DNA of 64,000 bases from Malus domestica (GCF_042453785.1 NC_091673.1:7957001-8021000); one strand, 5' to 3'; shown: positions 1 to 12,026, counted from the first letter of the stretch. Program-made: numbers and translations. Notes: generated from the sequence alone by a model not told the origin.

Positions 1-497
1 ACGTATCATATCGGTGTATATATTGTGTTATACTGATGAGAATATATCACCGGTTACACTCAAGTTTCTGCCCTACTTAAATACGACTTCTGTTTTTGCT
101 TTGCATCAACTGTAAGTGCACCGTATATTGAAAATACGACGTGTATCATTGATTGACGCAATTATCAAAGAATGCACAAGGTTAAGTGTTAAGGAAGGAC
201 TTATTGCATTATCCAAGTTATAAATTCCAGTTTCTTTCTTCTAGCATTAGTTTAGAATTCATGTACATACAATTACTTGAGCACCAAGCAAAGATTGCTC
301 ATTATTCTAAAGTATGTGCGATGTTTTCACATACACAATACTACACTGATCACAGATCAGTCACTAGTTTAATAACAAGCTAAAATTGCATAAACACTGT
401 ATATCGATTGAGATACTAATCGATCGCTTGAGCATACGGGCTTCGGACAGAGTGAAACAAAAGAGAACATACCAAAGCATTGATCCGAGTACAGCTA
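1..497. other. 3' flank of lipoxygenase gene
   Basis: No convincing coding region is seen here. The stretch is AT-rich and lies directly downstream of the lipoxygenase stop codon (that gene reads on the minus strand), so its right part should hold the 3' UTR and polyadenylation signals. A 65-codon open frame at 186-383 starts with GTG, resembles nothing I know and is probably chance. Confidence 0.5.
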
Positions 498-3400
498 TCA
501 GATAGAGATGCTGTTGGGGATTCCGCGGCCAGTAACTCCAGGGCCTGAGGTGGGAAGCAGCAATTCGTATGGCGGAATGCCAGCTCCACTTCTGTTTTTA
601 AGACGGCTATCTTTGTTTCGTAGGTTAATGGTATGTTCTATCTCCTTCAGTCTATCAGAGAATCTATTGAACATCTTCATAACTTCATTATCGTTGATCC
701 AATGGGATTCCAGAGGGTTCACCTGACCCAAGTACTCTTCATCAGGAGAGTGAGTTGAGAGTGTATCTTGTACGGCCATTATCTTGGTGGCTTGAAGCTT
801 CGTTGCCAAGGAAGAAAGGAAAGTTTGCTGCGGGTTAGAAATAAACATTTCGTAATCAGGGTCGTCTTCTTGCGGAATGAGTTTTCTCATAATGGCCGGG
901 CGGTTTGGTACATAACCACCAAAAGGGTACTGGCCAAAGTTGATGGCTGCGTGTTGACCTGAAGCGACCCAAATTATCGTTGTTAGTACACCGGATAAGT
1001 CCTCTTTGGTATTGAGTTTAGGCCACCAGGGCTCGTTTCGCTTGTCTTCGTGTCCCTTATTCTTGATCTCACTCCACCACTCTTGGAGCTCAATGTCAGA
1101 TGTGACAGAATTTGGCTCAGAGTAGTAGTGTTCCACATAGGATTCTACCCATTCTTTTATAGCAGACCATACGAGGAGACCATCTGCAGCGTAAGGATAG
1201 TCCTCAATTACAAGTTTCACGCCACAAGGAGCCGAAGGATCTTCCACAGCCATGCCTCTGGAAAATGTTCACACAATTGTCAAATAATAACTCCGTTAAT
1301 TTGGGAAATAATACACGGCATACTGCCTCTATTCACTTGTTCAAACATTACCTTCGAAGAAGATCAGCTGGTAATGCCTCCATGTCAAACCTCCACATAT
1401 CCTTGTATGCTGCAGAGCTTACATCCATGGCGTACTTTCCAGGACTAAAAGAAGCCTCAATTATTCCCCCTCCATTTATTAAGCTTTGTCGTGCAAGTGC
1501 GTTAATTTCCAAAGTGTAGCGCATGTGTGGGTGGAGTAGCTTGTAAATCGGGTGCATTGAGCTAAGCTGTCTATGAGTCGCAATTATATAAGGTTCAACG
1601 GAAGCATGAGTCCTCAACCTAATAATTACCAAACAAATTAGAAGTGTTGACAGCATAGTCTAAAATAGTTGTTAATTGATAAAACTCTGACAATGTAAAC
1701 CATCCAGATTGAAATGAATTCAGTTTTACCAGTGATTGACTAGTTGATGGATGCCGGCATCGTTTGAGCAAACATGAGCTTTGGCTAGCTTCCAAATCCA
1801 ATGTGTAGTAGCATGATGCCCATGAGTATAAACACGTTTATTTTGCGGGGATAAAGCCGTTGGTGGAAGTGAAAGCTCAATAGCTATAGGCCTCACAATA
1901 CCAGCAGGGGTATAGAAGAACACCGTCCTAGAGGCATAAGCTTTTCTCCCAGGCAAGGCGTTCATCCTCTCAATAAATGGCATATACGTGTCATGGTGAT
2001 CAAGTATAAATAGTCTCTTCTCCTCAATTGCCTGGTATGATAAAATGTTACTGTTAGAGGTGCCTTCACATAAAATCCTATTTGCATTTTTCTTAGTTGC
2101 AAAATTCTACACTTCATGTTGGTTCAAACTAAAGATCATATATCGGAAAATTGGAATTCAGACATTATTACCTTATCTACACTCATCCCATTGATTTCTT
2201 GCTCTAACAATTCCCTTGTGATAGCAGATTCAGGAGGACCGTAAACAGCAGGATCTAGTTTGCTGAGAATCGGAAATTCCTGTGAAATAGAACCCAACTT
2301 ATGGACTCTCAAATGGGCATTTGATTTGAAAGGACATAGTAGTTTACAAAGGATTTGTTTGTATATTACCTTCAAAATCTCAATGTTGACTGGATTGACC
2401 CCAGCTAAAGTTTGGCGTGCAAATTCATTATCACGCAACCAAGCAAATCTATCCACTAACCACAAATTAAACAGCAGGAGAAAGAAGTGAGATTAAAGAC
2501 GAAATTAAACTGATGCCTCAGAGTCTCGACAAAGTTATTGTAATCTAATGGAGTAGTAGGAGCTTCAAATCTTACAAAACAAGGGAAAAGAATAAGGATA
2601 GAAGGAGAAAAAGTGCACTTACTTTTTATAACAGCGGGGATTTCGTATTTCAACCATCTTTCTCCAACGGAAAGAACCTCTTTCACCATGCTGCCCAGAA
2701 ACAGTTTCTTGCCTTCTTTCTTCTCCTCGTCTTTCTCTCTCATGAGGACACCGTCACTATATAGGTCATCTATATCAGAGAAGCACTCGAAAGGATTGTC
2801 TGTACTTGACAATGTAGCAGCAAGAGATGGTATAAGATTGTGAAGCAGAGCTTTCAATCTTCCAGTGGAGAAAGTATTCTGCTTAATTTCCTCGAAAGCC
2901 TCATCCCGAGGTACATAAACTGGATGGGGCTTTTCAATTCTGCTCTCCGTTAGAGGATCTGTTTGAATGCCATCAAATCAGCGATTAGACGTCAATACTA
3001 CAGAGTGAATGTAAACAGAGAACTAGACTTCACTAATAAATACAAAGAGAGATCATCATACACACCTGTCTTGGTTGGAGGCCGGCCGGTCCTACAACGC
3101 CTAGGGTAAGGCCTCTCCTCGCCACCAATGACCGGCCTAGCCAGATCTTTACTCTTATCAGGATTTCCCAAATCATTGTAAACATCATAATCATAGATTC
3201 TATCATGTTCCTTTCTCCTACCTTTCCCATCACCCCGAATGCTGAGTAAGTCTTCACGTCGAAGATCTTTAAGGCCCGGTGGTGTCTGTCCAGGCAGACA
3301 TGCCTGTTTACAACAACAAGATAATGTAAAGCATACCTCTTGCAAGATCATTCATGCAATATTTACTTCAGGAAAAATAAATATACACAAGCAACGATTC

Positions 3401-4618
3401 ATACTTGATTTTTGAAGATAATTCTACTTTCCAGATTATCTTTGCGTGAATGGATCCAAGTGTTGGCAGGGAAGAAAATGGGGCCTCCGTCGAAACCATG
3501 AATGACAATCTCCAACAAGTAGAACTCTTTGCCCTGAAGATTGGTAACCATAATTGCCCCAGGACAGCCAAAGTCGGATGGGACAGTGAAGTCAGCAGCA
3601 TATTCAACAATGTGTGCGTACTCCGAAGGCACCGGCTTTGGCAGCCACCCTCTCACGGCAGACTGGACGATCTTTCCTGAATTTGTAACTGTGAAAACAA
3701 GTAACAAAGATCAATCAAACTGCCCCAAATTAGGAAACACAAAGCCAAAACAGACTTTTTGGCGCTACAAAAGTGTAAAAATAAAACAGAAATTGGACAA
3801 ATTAAATCATACAATGATAACAAGATATTAATTCATGGTAGGAAAATAAACGAAACCCTATAGATCATTCATAACTCTATGAATGTGGTCTTAAGTTGGA
3901 ACAGTGCTTCGTCTTGCTCGATTCTACAAATCACAGTCTGACACAAGTGCAAAATAAGTCGTTAAAATCATCAAAAATAAAAAAGTTTATGCACAAATGC
4001 GAAATAGTGATTTGTCTGCAACGAAAAAGAACTCCTTAAACAGGCAAAAGAACACAAAATTACTCCCTACCCATTAAAGAACAGAAAAAGTGAATTAAAA
4101 GGAAGAAAATAGTTATAATATAATTAATTAGTTGAAATTAAGAGAATACTAAACTAATTAAAGTGAATTAAAAAAAAAAGCAATAAAGTTAAAATCTTTA
4201 AAAAGTTATGATTAAGAAAATACTTCAACTAATTACCAGGATCAACTTGCTCGCTGACCAGCTGAATGAGAATTCCCTGTCCAATCCCATTGATGAAGAA
4301 CTCCCACTGATCCTCAATCTTCTCCGTGATCTTCTCCTTCATCTTCTTCCTGATCGTCACCACCGCCTTCACCTGGATCTCTCCACCTCCGGAAGAAGAC
4401 AACTTATCAACGCCTTTACTCTGCAATGGCGTTGCAGCCGTCACAGTCACCTTGTCTCCGCCGCTGATCGCGGCCCTGACTGATCCCTGCCCATTGACCC
4501 GTGATCCGGGAACGTGGGCCTTCCGGACCCTGATGTAGTTCCCGGGCCCGGTGACCCGCCGGCCAACGGCGGCGGCTGACTTGAGAGAAGCAGTGGTGGA
4601 TTGTTTCACCGCATACAT
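498..4618 (-). CDS. LOX2: 13-lipoxygenase, chloroplast type (LOX2 class), nine exons
   Basis: Dioxygenates linoleic/linolenic acid at C-13, feeding jasmonate and leaf-aldehyde synthesis; expected in plastids. My gene model is complement(498..1257, 1352..1618, 1730..2031, 2172..2279, 2370..2455, 2623..2958, 3066..3303, 3415 corrected to 3405..3688, 4237..4618). All junctions are GT-AG, the frame stays open, and it gives 920 aa plus stop, the usual length and exon number for this class. Residues 1-70 are rich in S/T/A/R without acids, like a transit peptide. A PLAT domain starts near residue 83 and the catalytic domain runs from about 225 to the end. Iron ligands are all present: His573 and His578 (HQLVNH), His770 and Asn774 (GQHAAIN), and terminal Ile920 (GIPNSISI). 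The Ser635-Phe636 pair matches 13- rather than 9-lipoxygenases. Exon 1 starts at the ATG about 60 bp below a TATA box. The gene looks functional. Confidence 0.93.
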
Positions 4619-4678
4619 ATCTCCCCCTGAGATTAAGGTTTAATGCTTTACAGTAACAGGAAGAGTGAGATGCTGATG

Positions 4679-4686
4679 ATATATAA
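4679..4686 (-). promoter_or_regulatory. TATA box of lipoxygenase
   Basis: TTATATAT on the minus strand, about 60 bp upstream of the lipoxygenase ATG, leaving room for a 5' leader of about 30 nt. The same TATA-containing promoter segment recurs at about 19750 and 57600-57800 in the duplicated fragments. Confidence 0.6.
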
Positions 4687-4791
4687 GGAAACAGATTGCC
4701 GGTGAAACGACGGCGTACTTGTGTGTTTTGGGGGCTTAAAGAAGACAGTGGCTGTCGGAGAGAGTGCGATTGACCGATCACTGAACTAAAG

Positions 4792-5218
4792 AGGGTGTAT
4801 TCAATTGAGAATGTAAGAGATTTTAATGGATTTATAAATTCATAGATTTTTATGGAGTTTTATTGATTTGTAGAGATTTCATATAAAATTTTGATTCAAT
4901 TCCCTTGAAATCTCATAGGAAGATGTGAGATTTGTGGATGCTTAAAATACACTACGAAATCTCTCCAATTCCCTATAATTCCTCAACTTTCTCAAATTCT
5001 TTAAAATCAATTTCTAATTGAATACACCTTGAATGTTATAAACTTCTTTAAAATCCTAATTGAATACACCTAGATTTCTAAGGATTTTAATAAACCATCT
5101 TAAAATTCTAATTGAATACACCTATAATTTCAGAGAATCACTTGAAATCTTGATTAAATACCCCTAGATTCATTAAAGGAATTAAAATCCCTTAAAATCT
5201 CATTTGAATACATCTCTC
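4792..5218. mobile_element. MITE-like insertion in the lipoxygenase promoter
   Basis: A 427-bp AT-rich insert flanked by TAAAG on both sides (4787-4791 and 5219-5223). Its ends are imperfect inverted repeats around GTGTATTCAATTGAG, and this GTGTATTCAA/TTGAATACAC motif recurs several times inside. Paralogous promoter fragments at about 19878 and 57903 lack it, giving the empty site. A related copy lies at 61681-61880. It sits about 170 bp upstream of the ATG, just above the TATA box. Superfamily uncertain; the TAA-type duplication could fit PIF/Harbinger. Confidence 0.7.
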
Positions 5219-5223
5219 TAAAG

Positions 5224-6060
5224 CTAGTGGGGGAGTGGGGGAACTCGCGGTAGAAATATAACAAAAAATTAATTCTTAATTTCAAAAATGTCATTTTTTA
5301 TAAAAAAATTTAAATATATCCAAAATTTTATTTAAATAGACACTAATATTTTCAAATTTAACAATTAAATAAATTAAAAGCTTTTTAGTTACTGTCGCCT
5401 CAAGTTTCGGTCCAACTTCACCTTCGCTTCTACACTCCACCACCACAACCCTATCCCGTTCGACCCCTCATCATCGACATTGAATGCTGCCGCTGTTACC
5501 ACAAGTCAGAGCAGCAGAATTAATCAAATAAAAGTGATATTTGAGTTTGTCCATAATCTATCAATTATTTTAGTCCTTTGCAACTTTTGAGTTTGGCAGC
5601 AGAATTAATCAAATAAAAGTGGTATTTGACCAGCTTTAGGTGGAATTTGCTTTATTTTTGTAGTAGCTTTTTGTAAAATGTTGGGAGACACAACTGCAAA
5701 GACTCGCAAGCGAAAATGCGTGTAAATAAGATTTGAGTAGAGCGATGGTATTAGTGGATGGTTCGTTGTTAAGTGTAAGAAGAATCGATGAAAATCAAAC
5801 TTGTACCAGAGTGTATATGCGTCATCACTTTCCATCATGAACATCGTTAATAACGACATCAACTTAATCACAAGGGGTAGCAAATAAGAAAGCACAACTC
5901 ACAGTCACAACCACGTTTCAACTTTTGAGTTTGGTAGTTGCAGGCGTGGTTCTTTATTTTGAGCTGTAAGATTTGAAATCAATAAAAATGGTATTTGAAT
6001 TTGTCTATAATCTATCAATTATTTTAGTAATTTGCTTCAAAAATATATGTTAAATAAGTA
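5224..6060. repeat. Lipoxygenase upstream flank, shared with both blocks
   Basis: Non-coding. From the GCTAGTGGGGGAG motif at 5223 through about 6060 this stretch is alignable by eye, with gaps, to 20070-20480 and 57950-58450 (for example the ACTTAATCACAA and TTTCAACTTTTGAGTT stretches). So a piece of lipoxygenase 5' flank, not only exon 1, was copied into both urease-BAHD blocks. The open frame at 5605-5895 is not conserved. Confidence 0.6.
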
Positions 6061-6110
6061 TTAAAATGACAAAAATATCTTCAATCTAATAATAATGTGT
6101 CAAATGATTT

Positions 6111-6307
6111 GGAATCGGATCTCCTCCGGATCTAAAAAATCTGAGCCTAAGGATCAAATTATCCTGGTCATTGAAATTTGATCTAACGGCTACAAACAAG
6201 AGCTCCTTTAAAAGTCATAATAATTGTAACATTGGATCAAATTTTAATGGCCCAGATCATTTGATCATTTGACTTAGTTTCTTTGGGTCCAGAGGGGATC
6301 CAGTTGC
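6111..6307. mobile_element. Small non-autonomous element, 9-bp TSD (GGAATCGGATC family)
   Basis: 197 bp bounded by the perfect 9-bp duplication AAATGATTT (6102-6110 and 6308-6316). Termini are GGAATCGGATC and GATCCAGTTGC, short imperfect inverted repeats. It is related to the element at 19890-20060. The 9-bp duplication is typical of Mutator-like elements. No coding capacity. Confidence 0.8.
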
Positions 6308-6539
6308 AAATGATTTGACAAAGTTGAGAGTATTTTTGACATTTTTCTTTATTTAACAAGATTTTTCACGGAATAATCAAAATAATTGATGATAGACAAA
6401 TTCATGAATCAATTCTATCAATTTTAAATATTAGAGACTATTTTGACTGAAAAATCAAACAAGTACTACGATCCTTGAAAATATTAATAAAATGGGGAAA
6501 AATAGAAGAAAATATGCAACAATGTTAGGTTAGTTTAAT

Positions 6540-6691
6540 GAGAACTTTAACGAAAAACTTCTAATACTATTCACTTTAAAGAAAGACTATATTTTTACAC
6601 TAAAAAATCAATTCTGGTACTATTCACTTTACCATTTATTTTGTCCTTATGATTAAAATCAAATTTTCAAACATTTTTCATTAGTTTTCCT
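6540..6691 (+). mobile_element. Small non-autonomous element, 9-bp TSD (ACTTTAACGAAAA family)
   Basis: 152 bp bounded by TAGTTTAAT (6531-6539 and 6692-6700). Same family as 32647-32800 and, reversed, 7013-7137. It starts GAGAACTTTAACG and ends TTAGTTTTCCT. No coding capacity; probably mobilised in trans by a Mutator-like transposase, judging from the 9-bp duplication. Confidence 0.75.
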
Positions 6692-7012
6692 TAGTTTAAT
6701 TAGTTGGAGATTAATATAACATAAACACATAATCCGATCGCTGGTAGCATTATCTTACTTAACTGACAACAATGTGTAGTTTACTATAGAGACATGCATT
6801 TGATTAGTTTATGGACGACCACTATTTTGTCTTGTCATCCTTGTTAATTATAAACCAACACAATAAGTCATATAAATCCATATCTTCTCTTTCACATGTT
6901 TTTTTTCTATAAATCCAACCAACAACACAACAATTTGTAAATAATTCAACTGAATAGAAACAGATCTAAACTACAAAATCTCCTTTTATATGATAACATA
7001 TTTTATTTTAAA

Positions 7013-7137
7013 GAGACAAGAATTAACGATAAGGACAAAATAAATAGTAAAATGAATAACATTAGGATTGACTTTTTAATGTAAAAATATGATTTTTCGT
7101 TAAAATAAATAGTACCGGGAGCTTTTCGTTAAAATTC
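7013..7137 (-). mobile_element. Reverse, truncated copy of the ACTTTAACGAAAA element
   Basis: Reads as the reverse complement of the element at 6540-6691, including the sequence around GGACAAAATAAATAG and the terminal CTTTTCGTTAAA. It is flanked by imperfect TTTTAAA repeats. With 6540-6691 it forms an inverted pair about 600 bp across. Confidence 0.6.
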
Positions 7138-7413
7138 TTTTAAATTAATTTCTAAATGAATGAACCGAAGAAGAAGAAGAAGGAGGTTAATTCTGTTAAA
7201 TCCTTGAGTATTCAATTTGATAATTAAAAATATACACGAGTGAAGGTCAATTTTGTTAACTTTTGTTTGTAGTCAAATTTTGTTCCCATTTACTAGGCAT
7301 ATAATTCACGTGAAAAATGAAACCCTAGCTCGTATATTATTTTTCATTTCTAGAAGTTGAGATTGGATTGGGTTTAATTATTTCTATATACTATTTTTGT
7401 TCCAGCCGTCCCA

Positions 7414-7973
7414 CATGTGAAACACATTAAGCGGAGATAAAGAACACTCAATGACCAGACATTTTTTAAGGCTCCTTGACAGTTGATATTAAACGTGATG
7501 TTAGTGAGATTAAAATTTTAAATTAAATTTTATAAATTAAATGATGTGGACATTGATGATTAAATTATTACTTAAGTATTGATTAACGTTTTTATCTTCT
7601 ATTGCTGACACATTATTTGGTTTGCAAATTTTGTTTAAAAACTTGGTCACCTAAACATTACTCTTATGTTAATAGATTTTCTATGAGCAACCAGATATAT
7701 AGATTCACATTATCAGAACATATAGGAAAATGATATATCAAAACAGTCAACGAATCAATGTTTATTGGGAAATATGCACATATAGAAATTCTGGGGCACT
7801 AAACAGACATTAAGTCGTATTATAAAACACGGGATAGTGCCCTCCCATTGTATTTTTTTATTTAAAGTATATAACTTGTTCTATTTGTACGTATTTGCGG
7901 TGTTTATTCGAGTTCGTTAGACTTGAATTAAAATACATGTGGGAGAGGTGGTTCATTGGAACTATGAAGGAGA
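7414..7973. repeat. Left end of segmental block 1 (urease 3' flank)
   Basis: Aligns by eye with 34326-34707 (block 2), from ATGTGAAACAC through the CATTATCAGAACAT and ATATGCACATA stretches to the urease stop codon. This is the left limit of the duplicated block that I can detect. Non-coding; probably urease 3' UTR and flank. Confidence 0.65.
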
Positions 7974-8174
7974 CTAAAACATGAAATAGTTCCGACCTTA
8001 TTTTTGGTAGGGCGTCATTGAGCTTCATGTCGAGTTTGCTGAGTTTCCTAACGTTGCACACGGCTTCTACTTTCTTGTCAAGGCGTCGGCGATACAAGTC
8101 TTTAACCCGATTATCTACAGCTGCCTGTTTGCACAGTGAAATAAAAGAAAATCAGTCTTGCTCATGTATCGCAT

Positions 8175-8175
8175 A

Positions 8176-8216
<41 letters not shown>
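8175..8216. repeat. Compound microsatellite (TG)n(AG)n
   Basis: TG repeats followed by GA repeats inside a urease intron. The block 2 counterpart at about 42771-42797 has only the GA part. Confidence 0.9.
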
Positions 8217-8232
8217 TCCATGCCTGGTTGAC

Positions 8233-8674
8233 CAGAGCTGGCCTTGAGGGTGTGCAAAAGATGCCACCGCACAGGGCCCTAATTCAGAAGGCCCCCAAAT
8301 TTTCATTACATGTATATAGATGCATATAAAATAGATTAGATGTAAAAGATAATCATATATGTGGTTCTAGCGCTAGTGGTTTAGCTTTTTTTCCTTATAT
8401 ACCTTGTGCTGGGTTCGAATCCTTGTGATATTGTTTTGCTATTGTAAGTTTTTGCAAATTTGTAAACTTAAAAAGGGGATAACAAAAACGCATCCAACGT
8501 GTATCGAACTCAGGACCTTTGAAGGTAAGAAAAAACACCTGGCCGATCAAACAACTTATTTTTGTTGTAGTAACTTGTAATAGTTTAGGTTTATAGATGA
8601 AAAAATTGAAAAAAAAATGAAGGGCCTCCATCTAAATTTTGCACAGGGCCCCTAAATACTTAGGGCCGGCCCTG
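8233..8674. mobile_element. Non-autonomous hAT element A in urease copy 1
   Basis: About 442 bp with terminal inverted repeats CAGAGCTGGCC and GGCCGGCCCTG. It is flanked by TGGTTGAC (8225-8232) and GGCTGAC (8675-8681), while block 2 shows the empty site TGGCTGAC. This is an 8-bp duplication, slightly decayed, at the end of the penultimate urease exon. Open frames inside are not conserved. A related element sits at 43289-43731. Confidence 0.8.
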
Positions 8675-9806
8675 GGCTGACAAAAGCAATGGAATGCGCA
8701 CTACTAGCCTTGCCAAATGCACCAAACAGAGGCCTTGAAATAACCTGCTAGGACATAAGGCTATCTACAGTAATCAGAACAAAAACCGCTAAACTTATTA
8801 CATATCCCATTCCCAGAAAGAATATCAACTACTATATCTTCAAATTCTTTCGGACCCTCCTCAATGTAACTCATCAGTTAGAGCAACTCCACCGGGACTC
8901 CTAGTCCAATGGACCGGCAACTTTTTCAACCCAATAGCTAGAGCTACAAGCTCTAGCCCATGCAGGCATGTGGATGAAGGGGGGCCCGAGTGAGAGGCCT
9001 GGCTCGAATCAGTGGCCCGAGAGCCCGAGGGCCAGGTGACGCCAGGCTAACGTCGCCACAATATAAAATTAATAAAAATATAAAATATTAATAAAAATGT
9101 AAAAAATTAATAAAAAAGTAATAAAGTAATAAAAAATTAAAAAATTAAAAAAAATGTAAAACCCAGCAAATTTCGAACTCAACGGCTCTCGCAGGAGTTC
9201 GTCGCCGAGGCTGATGATACACCCACAAACAAATGGCAGAGACTAAACCCAAGGGTTTCAACTCGAAACACATAAAAAACCAGAGAATAACTCAAGCAAT
9301 TGAAGTAGGGCAATAACCTCACCTGGGTTTGACCAATGGAAGCTTGAAGCTCTCGGCTTCAATGGTGGATCACCCAAATGGTGCTTTGATGATGCATGCA
9401 AGGATATATTCAAGTTCCTCTCGTCCATGGGATTGAGATTTCAGAGTTTGTTAGTTTGATTTGCTTCGATTTCGAAGAAGAGGAAGGATGAGAGCTCTCA
9501 TAGTTGTAGAAAGAGAATGAGAGTGTCGAGAGATTAAAGAGAGATAGAGGTTTCAGAAATGAGGGGGAAGGGTTACATCGATAGAGAGAGAGAAAAAAAA
9601 AGTGTAAGGGAAATGAGAGAGAGGGCTAGGTGAGGGAAACGGTCAAAGTAAAAGAAATGATGGAGTATTGTGCGTGAGAGAGAGAGAGTGAAAGAGAGAG
9701 AAAGCTAGAGAGATGTGGGAACCGACTGACAAAGAAAGAATTTGAATAAAAAATCCGAAAAAAATTAAAATAAAAAAAAAATTTAATTTTTTCTATAAAT
9801 ATGTTA

Positions 9807-11343
9807 GGGTAAATTACATTTTACCCCTCAGGTTTGGAGCCGATTTCAATTCCTTACAACATCTTTAAAACATTTCAATTTCATACATTTACTATTATTT
9901 TATTTCAATTTCATACATCCGTTAAAAAATTCATTAAGCAAACCGTTAAGTAATGACGTGGCTACCAAATTTATGCCACATGACAATTTTTTTTATGCAT
10001 TTTAAATATTATAATAATTTATCCTATTAAAAAAGAAAAGAAACCTGTCTTCTTCCCCAAGCACACCCCACCCCACCCCACCTCCCCCGCAACCCATCAA
10101 GGAAGAAACATGTGATGACCTGTATTTTCAAAACCTTTGCCTATTTTTTTTAATGTATTATTTATATTTACTTACAGTTTTATTATTTGAGCAAGTAATA
10201 TCTATAGTAATTTTAGAATTTCATTTTGAGGTGCTTGTAAGCACCCTTCCCAGCTGCCACATCCATCACTTATTTACACCTCCTCCTTTGTTTCGATAAC
10301 CAAGATAAGAGTTTTAAGGATTTTAATTTATTACTTTTGTACACCTTGTAAGGTTTTGGAGTTATTTTAATAAGAGGAGTTCATTTTTTCAACCCATGTC
10401 AATTTCCTTTTACTTTTACTCGCGTTTCGGGCGCGGGGTCTTATTTTACTACCGACCCCGGGTCCGGGGCGTGACAAAACAATAAGCACCCACAAAGTCC
10501 AATTCAAATGTTATGTCCATTTCTCCTAAGTGCAAAACCCAATTTTTATTCAAAGAAGCATCTTTCGCATATCCATTCAATTAGAGAGAAACCCTTTTCT
10601 TGGAAAATTTATTGCTAGTGGAATACCCAATCTTTTCATTCCCGACGGTTTTCCCAGCAGCCAAACAGAACATAAAATGTAATTTAAAGATGAAATGTGC
10701 AAGGAAGAAACAACAAAACAGAAAGAGAATTGGATTAGGGTCGAAATTAGGTTTACCTGTTTGAGGTCTTTCTTCTTCAGACAATCTGAGAATCAATCTG
10801 ATGGCACCCAAAACCCACCCTTAGGCACCGGATTATGGATTTCTAGATATCTGGAAAGGGGATTCGGACCTCGGTGAGGAGGAAATCGAAGATTGGATAA
10901 AGGGCAAAGTGCGGTCCACGGTGAAGAGCTGTGGGTACATGTCAAGGATCCAACCCTGGGCGGAGTGCTCGATGCCCATAAAGGAGAGGCATCCCTTGAC
11001 AGACTTGAGGGAAGAGAGGGGGCAGGAGCGGAAATCTGGGTTTGGTGGAGGGCCTTTTGGGAATCGACGAGGTCGGGGTGGGGTGGGATAGGGTGTGCTC
11101 GGGGAAGAAGATGGGTTTCTTTTTTTAATAGGATAAATTATTATAATATTTTAAATGCATAAAAAAAATATTTTTGCCACGTGGCATAAATTTGGTAGCC
11201 ACGTCATCACTTAACGGATTTTCTAACGGATATATGAAATTGAAATAAAATGGTAAGTAAATGTATGAAATTGAAATGTTTTAAAGATGTTATAAGGAAT
11301 TGAAATCGACTCCAAACATGAGGGGGTAAAATGTAATTTACCC
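9807..11343. mobile_element. Mutator-like element with long TIRs (Pack-MULE candidate)
   Basis: 1,537 bp with about 240-bp terminal inverted repeats (9807 to about 10049, and about 11110 to 11343) and a perfect 9-bp duplication AATATGTTA (9798-9806, 11344-11352). No transposase. The interior (about 10480-11100) is much more GC-rich than its surroundings. Read on the minus strand, its right half is open for a stretch ending in a plausible donor, CAG/GTAAACC near 10757. I could not name a parent gene, so capture is only a possibility. A solo LTR lies inside. Confidence 0.85.
10111..10476 (+). mobile_element. Solo LTR inside the Mutator-like element
   Basis: 366 bp from TGTGATGACC to GGGCGTGACA, i.e. 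TG...CA ends, with a perfect 5-bp duplication AAACA (10106-10110 and 10477-10481). The GC-rich right end (CCGGGTCCGGGGC) is usual for plant LTRs. No internal region, so a solo LTR left by LTR-LTR recombination. Confidence 0.8.
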
Positions 11344-11739
11344 AATATGTTATCATTATCTTCGAATTTACACCATAATTTTATATTTTCTCAAAAACTT
11401 TGGGTTGTAATTTCTTATTTAATGACATGTGATACAACAAAACCGATTAAAAATTCTATCCGAAATTACAAATAAAATTATTTTGTATTATTTTATAAAA
11501 TAAAAAATACTAATATTTTATTGCCTATTGCCATAGTTATTTAGTTTAGGGGTGAAAATGCAAAAAGGCAGTTACTATTTATTAAAGGCAGTTACTGCTC
11601 ACTGAAGGCTATTCAATAGTGAGTTGCCCTAGGAGGCCTTTGCATCGCTGGAGTTGCTCTCATGTAAAAGAATTGTCATGACTAGAAAAAGCATCCATGC
11701 ATAAGAACTGTCGTGAACTATAAACTTTACTGGTTCAGG

Positions 11740-12026
11740 TGTAAGATCCCACATCGTCTAGAAGAGTGATCCTTATATGTATATTCTCATCCCTACCTAG
11801 CATGAGGCATTTTGGGAGTTCACTGGCTTCAGGTTCCATCTTAACTCCGAAGTTAAGTGAGTAGCGCGCGAGAGCACTCCCATGATGGGTAACCCACTAG
11901 GAAGTTCTCATGTGAGTTCCCATAAACAAAACCGTGAGGGCGTGGTCGGGGCCCAAAGCGGACAATATCGTGCTACGGTGATGGAGCGGGCCTGAGATGT
12001 GGTGGACCCGGGGCCGGGATGTGACA
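11740..12026 (+). mobile_element. Cassandra-type LTR with 5S rRNA-like sequence
   Basis: 287 bp from TGTAAGATCC to GATGTGACA. The middle (about 11835-11915) resembles 5S rRNA, including AACTCCGAAGTTAAG and GATGGGTAACC, the internal promoter region of 5S genes. This is the hallmark of Cassandra TRIM elements. Flanks TCAGG and TCAGA are a near-perfect 5-bp duplication. It lies inside a urease coding exon, and block 2 shows the empty site. It is a transposon LTR, not an rRNA gene. Confidence 0.85.

Larger units (their letters stand above)
8880..11660. mobile_element. TIR element hosting a Mutator-like element
   Basis: Bounded by AGAGCAACTCCA at the left and TGGAGTTGCTCT at the right, a 12-bp inverted repeat. 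Block 2 at about 42990-43000 lacks the whole stretch, so it is an insertion in a urease intron. The element proper is about 1.2 kb once the nested 9807-11343 insertion is removed. It is AT-rich with GA-rich runs and no recognisable protein. A clear target duplication was not found. Confidence 0.6.

Noticed and set aside
4416..4781. 121-codon minus-strand frame upstream of and overlapping lipoxygenase exon 1
   Set aside because: Its frame is a shadow of exon 1; it starts upstream of the TATA box, and the exon 1 frame is the one with family similarity.
11835..11915. 5S rRNA gene
   Set aside because: The 5S-like segment is part of a 287-bp Cassandra LTR with TG...CA ends and a target duplication, and has several changes from 5S rRNA.
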